Made by a program: the position numbers and the translations under genes. This document shows, in pieces, positions 5,509-7,156 of a DNA stretch of 7,156 bases. The DNA is from Candidatus Alloscillospira gallinarum (GTDB lineage: Bacteria; Bacillota; Clostridia; Oscillospirales; Oscillospiraceae), in the NCBI GenBank assembly GCA_904420055.1, contig CAJFTV010000139.1:1-7156 (forward strand). The letters run 5' to 3'. Below the pieces are notes generated by a model that ran no database searches, was not told the DNA's origin, and worked only from the letters and a program-made list of their open reading frames with translations. Within the stretch, counting starts at the first letter, position 1, and the number at the start of each line of letters is the position of its first letter.

Positions 5509-7156
5509 ACTTAAACGCCCTGTGGGCCGCATACAGTACGGCCGCGCTGGCCACCGGAGAATACAGGCTTCCGCAGCGCCTTGCAGGCTTCCCTGCCGCC
5601 GGGTACTCACTGTAAAGTCCATACCTTGAGATACACTCTCTCATGTCGCCGGCAAGCCTCTTTCCCAGGTCTTTTCTGCCGGCGTCACACAGCCCCGCGG
5701 TTAAAAGGGCGGTTAGAACCGTATCCGTTTTGTCTCCGCTCTCCTCAGTGAGAAGTCCGCGCCCCGGCACAAAAAACTTATCCATAATGAGCTCTGCGGT
5801 CTTTTCCGCCTGAGCGGAGGGAAGTCTTTTTCCCAAGAGCACGGGAGTGCAGCACAATATGCTTTCGCTGGCATAAGCAGTACCGCTCTTATCCCTGCAT
5901 ACAAAGCGCCCGTCAAGCCACAGCTTATCTGTCAGATACTCAAGCCGTCTTGCCGCCGTATTCCGCCAGCGCTCCGCCGCCTTCTCCATGTTAAGGCGCG
6001 CTCCGCACTCCGCCAGGGCAAAGGCAGTAAGCGCCATTTTCGTCATAAGGTCGGGTGTCACCGCCGGCATTTTGTCTGTCAGCACGCTGCTTTTTACATC
6101 TCCGCACTCAAACGGATAGGCGTAGAAAAAGCTTACTCCCCCGTCATACGACCTGTTTTTTGTCCACCAGCTGTCTACGGTGCAGAGCATGTCGTATATA
6201 TCTGCAAGCTCTGTATCCGACAGTCCGCCGTCTTCAAGGAGCTGAAGCACCCCATACCCGTAGTACATCGAAACCGTCTGATACAGCTTTTTCGTCTTTG
6301 TCACATACTCGGGTATCAGCCCAAGTCCGGTTGCATACTGTGCAAAGTTTGTAATAAGGCCCGCAGCCGTATCCGCGTCACGAAACGCGAGAGACAGCAC
6401 CGGCTGCTCTGCCGCTATTGGATATACCGCCGTGATTACGTTCGACGGATACATTACGCCGCCCTCTTTAAAGCTTTTTTCCTGCGTCCACAGGCTGTAT
6501 ATAAGCGTCTCCAGTCCCTCCGGCACACGTACAATGCTCTCCGCAAACCGGGAAAAATCCCCGGACATCGCGGCAACGCACTCCGAAAATGTTTTTCCTG
6601 TCCCCGGCGCCTCATCTGCCGGGATACTTCTGTCGCAGACAGCTATATCAAGAACTCCGTTTCCCGGAATAAGGTCAATAACCGGGTCTGTGTACCGGTA
6701 TGTCAAGAGGTTATAGTGAGAGTCAACCGCAATCTCTCCTTTTACCGGCACAATAAAATACACGGCGCCGTCCATTTCTATCTGGGCGCCCCTGCCGCGT
6801 TTCATGGCCACATCGCCAAAGCCCATCTTGGCAGTGATGCGTATGGCAAGCCCCTGTGACCATATTCTCAGCGTCCCCTCAGGTGAAAATGTAATATAAA
6901 TGCGTCCGCCGCCGCCTTCAATCTGTATATTTGACGTTGTTGCGGTGTATGTATAGGCGATTTTCTCTCCGTTTTTCATGGGCGTTATAAGCAGATAATT
7001 TTTATCTCTCAAAAACTGCGCGCCGCCCATCAGCACTCCCTCTGTGCTCTGGGAAAGATAAAGGCCGTTTTCCGCGTCCAGCCCTTCGCCGTTTTCCTCA
7101 CAGAAAACCATACACCCCGCCCCTCTTCTGCCAAACGGAACAGCGGTGATGTCCAA
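5507..7156 (-). CDS. Six-hairpin glycosidase homologue lacking the putative catalytic acid (5' end cut by window)
   Basis: The 549 visible residues are a divergent paralogue of the next gene. VPFGRRGAG (6-14) pairs with PPYGREGSG (13-21) of that protein. SESILCCTPVLLGKRLP (430-446) pairs with SMSAVCYLPIMLGRRLP (9 of 17 identical). The region from ECGDV (350-354) to TPDL (367-370) aligns without gaps to ESGWD...NPDV, with 8 of 21 identical. In that alignment the presumed catalytic Asp is V354. The SWQQ motif of the partner reads AAEQ here (248-251), and the C-terminal tryptophan cluster is missing. The architecture is otherwise the same: beta-rich N-terminus, then a helical barrel from about residue 212. 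The frame is open at the right edge. TTG at 7156-7154 is just the first in-window codon that could start. The alignment suggests about seven codons are missing. It could be a noncatalytic partner, a binding protein, or an enzyme using other residues. It is the first gene visible in the operon. Confidence 0.8.
   Translation of the reverse strand: MDITAVPFGRRGAGCMVFCEENGEGLDAENGLYLSQSTEGVLMGGAQFLRDKNYLLITPMKNGEKIAYTYTATTSNIQIEGGGGRIYITFSPEGTLRIWSQGLAIRITAKMGFGDVAMKRGRGAQIEMDGAVYFIVPVKGEIAVDSHYNLLTYRYTDPVIDLIPGNGVLDIAVCDRSIPADEAPGTGKTFSECVAAMSGDFSRFAESIVRVPEGLETLIYSLWTQEKSFKEGGVMYPSNVITAVYPIAAEQPVLSLAFRDADTAAGLITNFAQYATGLGLIPEYVTKTKKLYQTVSMYYGYGVLQLLEDGGLSDTELADIYDMLCTVDSWWTKNRSYDGGVSFFYAYPFECGDVKSSVLTDKMPAVTPDLMTKMALTAFALAECGARLNMEKAAERWRNTAARRLEYLTDKLWLDGRFVCRDKSGTAYASESILCCTPVLLGKRLPSAQAEKTAELIMDKFFVPGRGLLTEESGDKTDTVLTALLTAGLCDAGRKDLGKRLAGDMRECISRYGLYSEYPAAGKPARRCGSLYSPVASAAVLYAAHRAFK

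Noticed and set aside
5121..5615. 164-codon open frame on the plus strand
   Set aside because: It is antisense to the ends of both glycosidase-like genes and crosses their junction. Its translation shows no family signal, so it is a shadow frame.
7154..7156. TTG at the right edge as the true start of the upstream glycosidase homologue
   Set aside because: The frame is open at the edge, no upstream sequence is available to show a ribosome binding site, and the paralogue has about seven more residues before the shared motif. The real start is probably outside.
1..7156. CRISPR array, tRNA or rRNA gene, insertion sequence or phage genes
   Set aside because: No regularly spaced repeats, terminal inverted repeats, transposase-like or phage-like frames, or RNA gene signatures were seen. 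Coding sequence fills almost all of the window.

Overview
The window looks like chromosomal DNA from an anaerobic Gram-positive Clostridia-type bacterium (Bacillota), plausibly a gut Oscillospiraceae or Lachnospiraceae relative. This is inferred from strong AGGAGG-like ribosome binding sites, GTG use as a start, very short intercistronic gaps, a roughly balanced G+C content with frequent ATA and AGA/AGG codons, and the gene families present. No marker gene fixes the taxon.

Every substantial gene lies on the minus strand and reads from right to left. In order of transcription they are: a six-hairpin glycosidase homologue whose first few codons lie beyond the right edge (7156-5507); a second, complete six-hairpin glycosidase (5492-3681); a two-domain cupin protein (3664-2693); a MATE-family transporter (2597-1227); and a zinc-motif URO-D-superfamily protein related to corrinoid methyltransferases (1208-123). 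Gaps are 14, 16, 95 and 18 bp, so this is very probably one operon. The 95-bp gap carries a GC-rich hairpin. A perfect 14-bp stem with T-tracts on both strands (84-117) ends the operon 5 bp after the last stop codon. The first 40 bases may be the tail of a convergent plus-strand gene that shares this terminator.

The gene content suggests intracellular processing of a glycoside or a modified (perhaps O-methylated) sugar or aglycone. Two glycosidase-fold proteins would act on the sugar, a cupin could act as an isomerase, oxygenase or sugar-binding factor, a MATE protein could export a product, and a URO-D-type protein could handle a methyl group. Neither complete glycosidase nor cupin sequence shows a signal peptide, and no importer, regulator or corrinoid protein is in view, so the substrate is unknown.

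The most notable feature is that the two adjacent glycosidase-like genes are divergent paralogues. The complete one keeps an ESGWD motif like that of GH37/GH63 enzymes. The other has valine at the aligned position of the putative catalytic acid. The bicupin shows a similar asymmetry: one half has a full metal-binding set and the other has no histidines. All other long open frames are shadows of these five genes.
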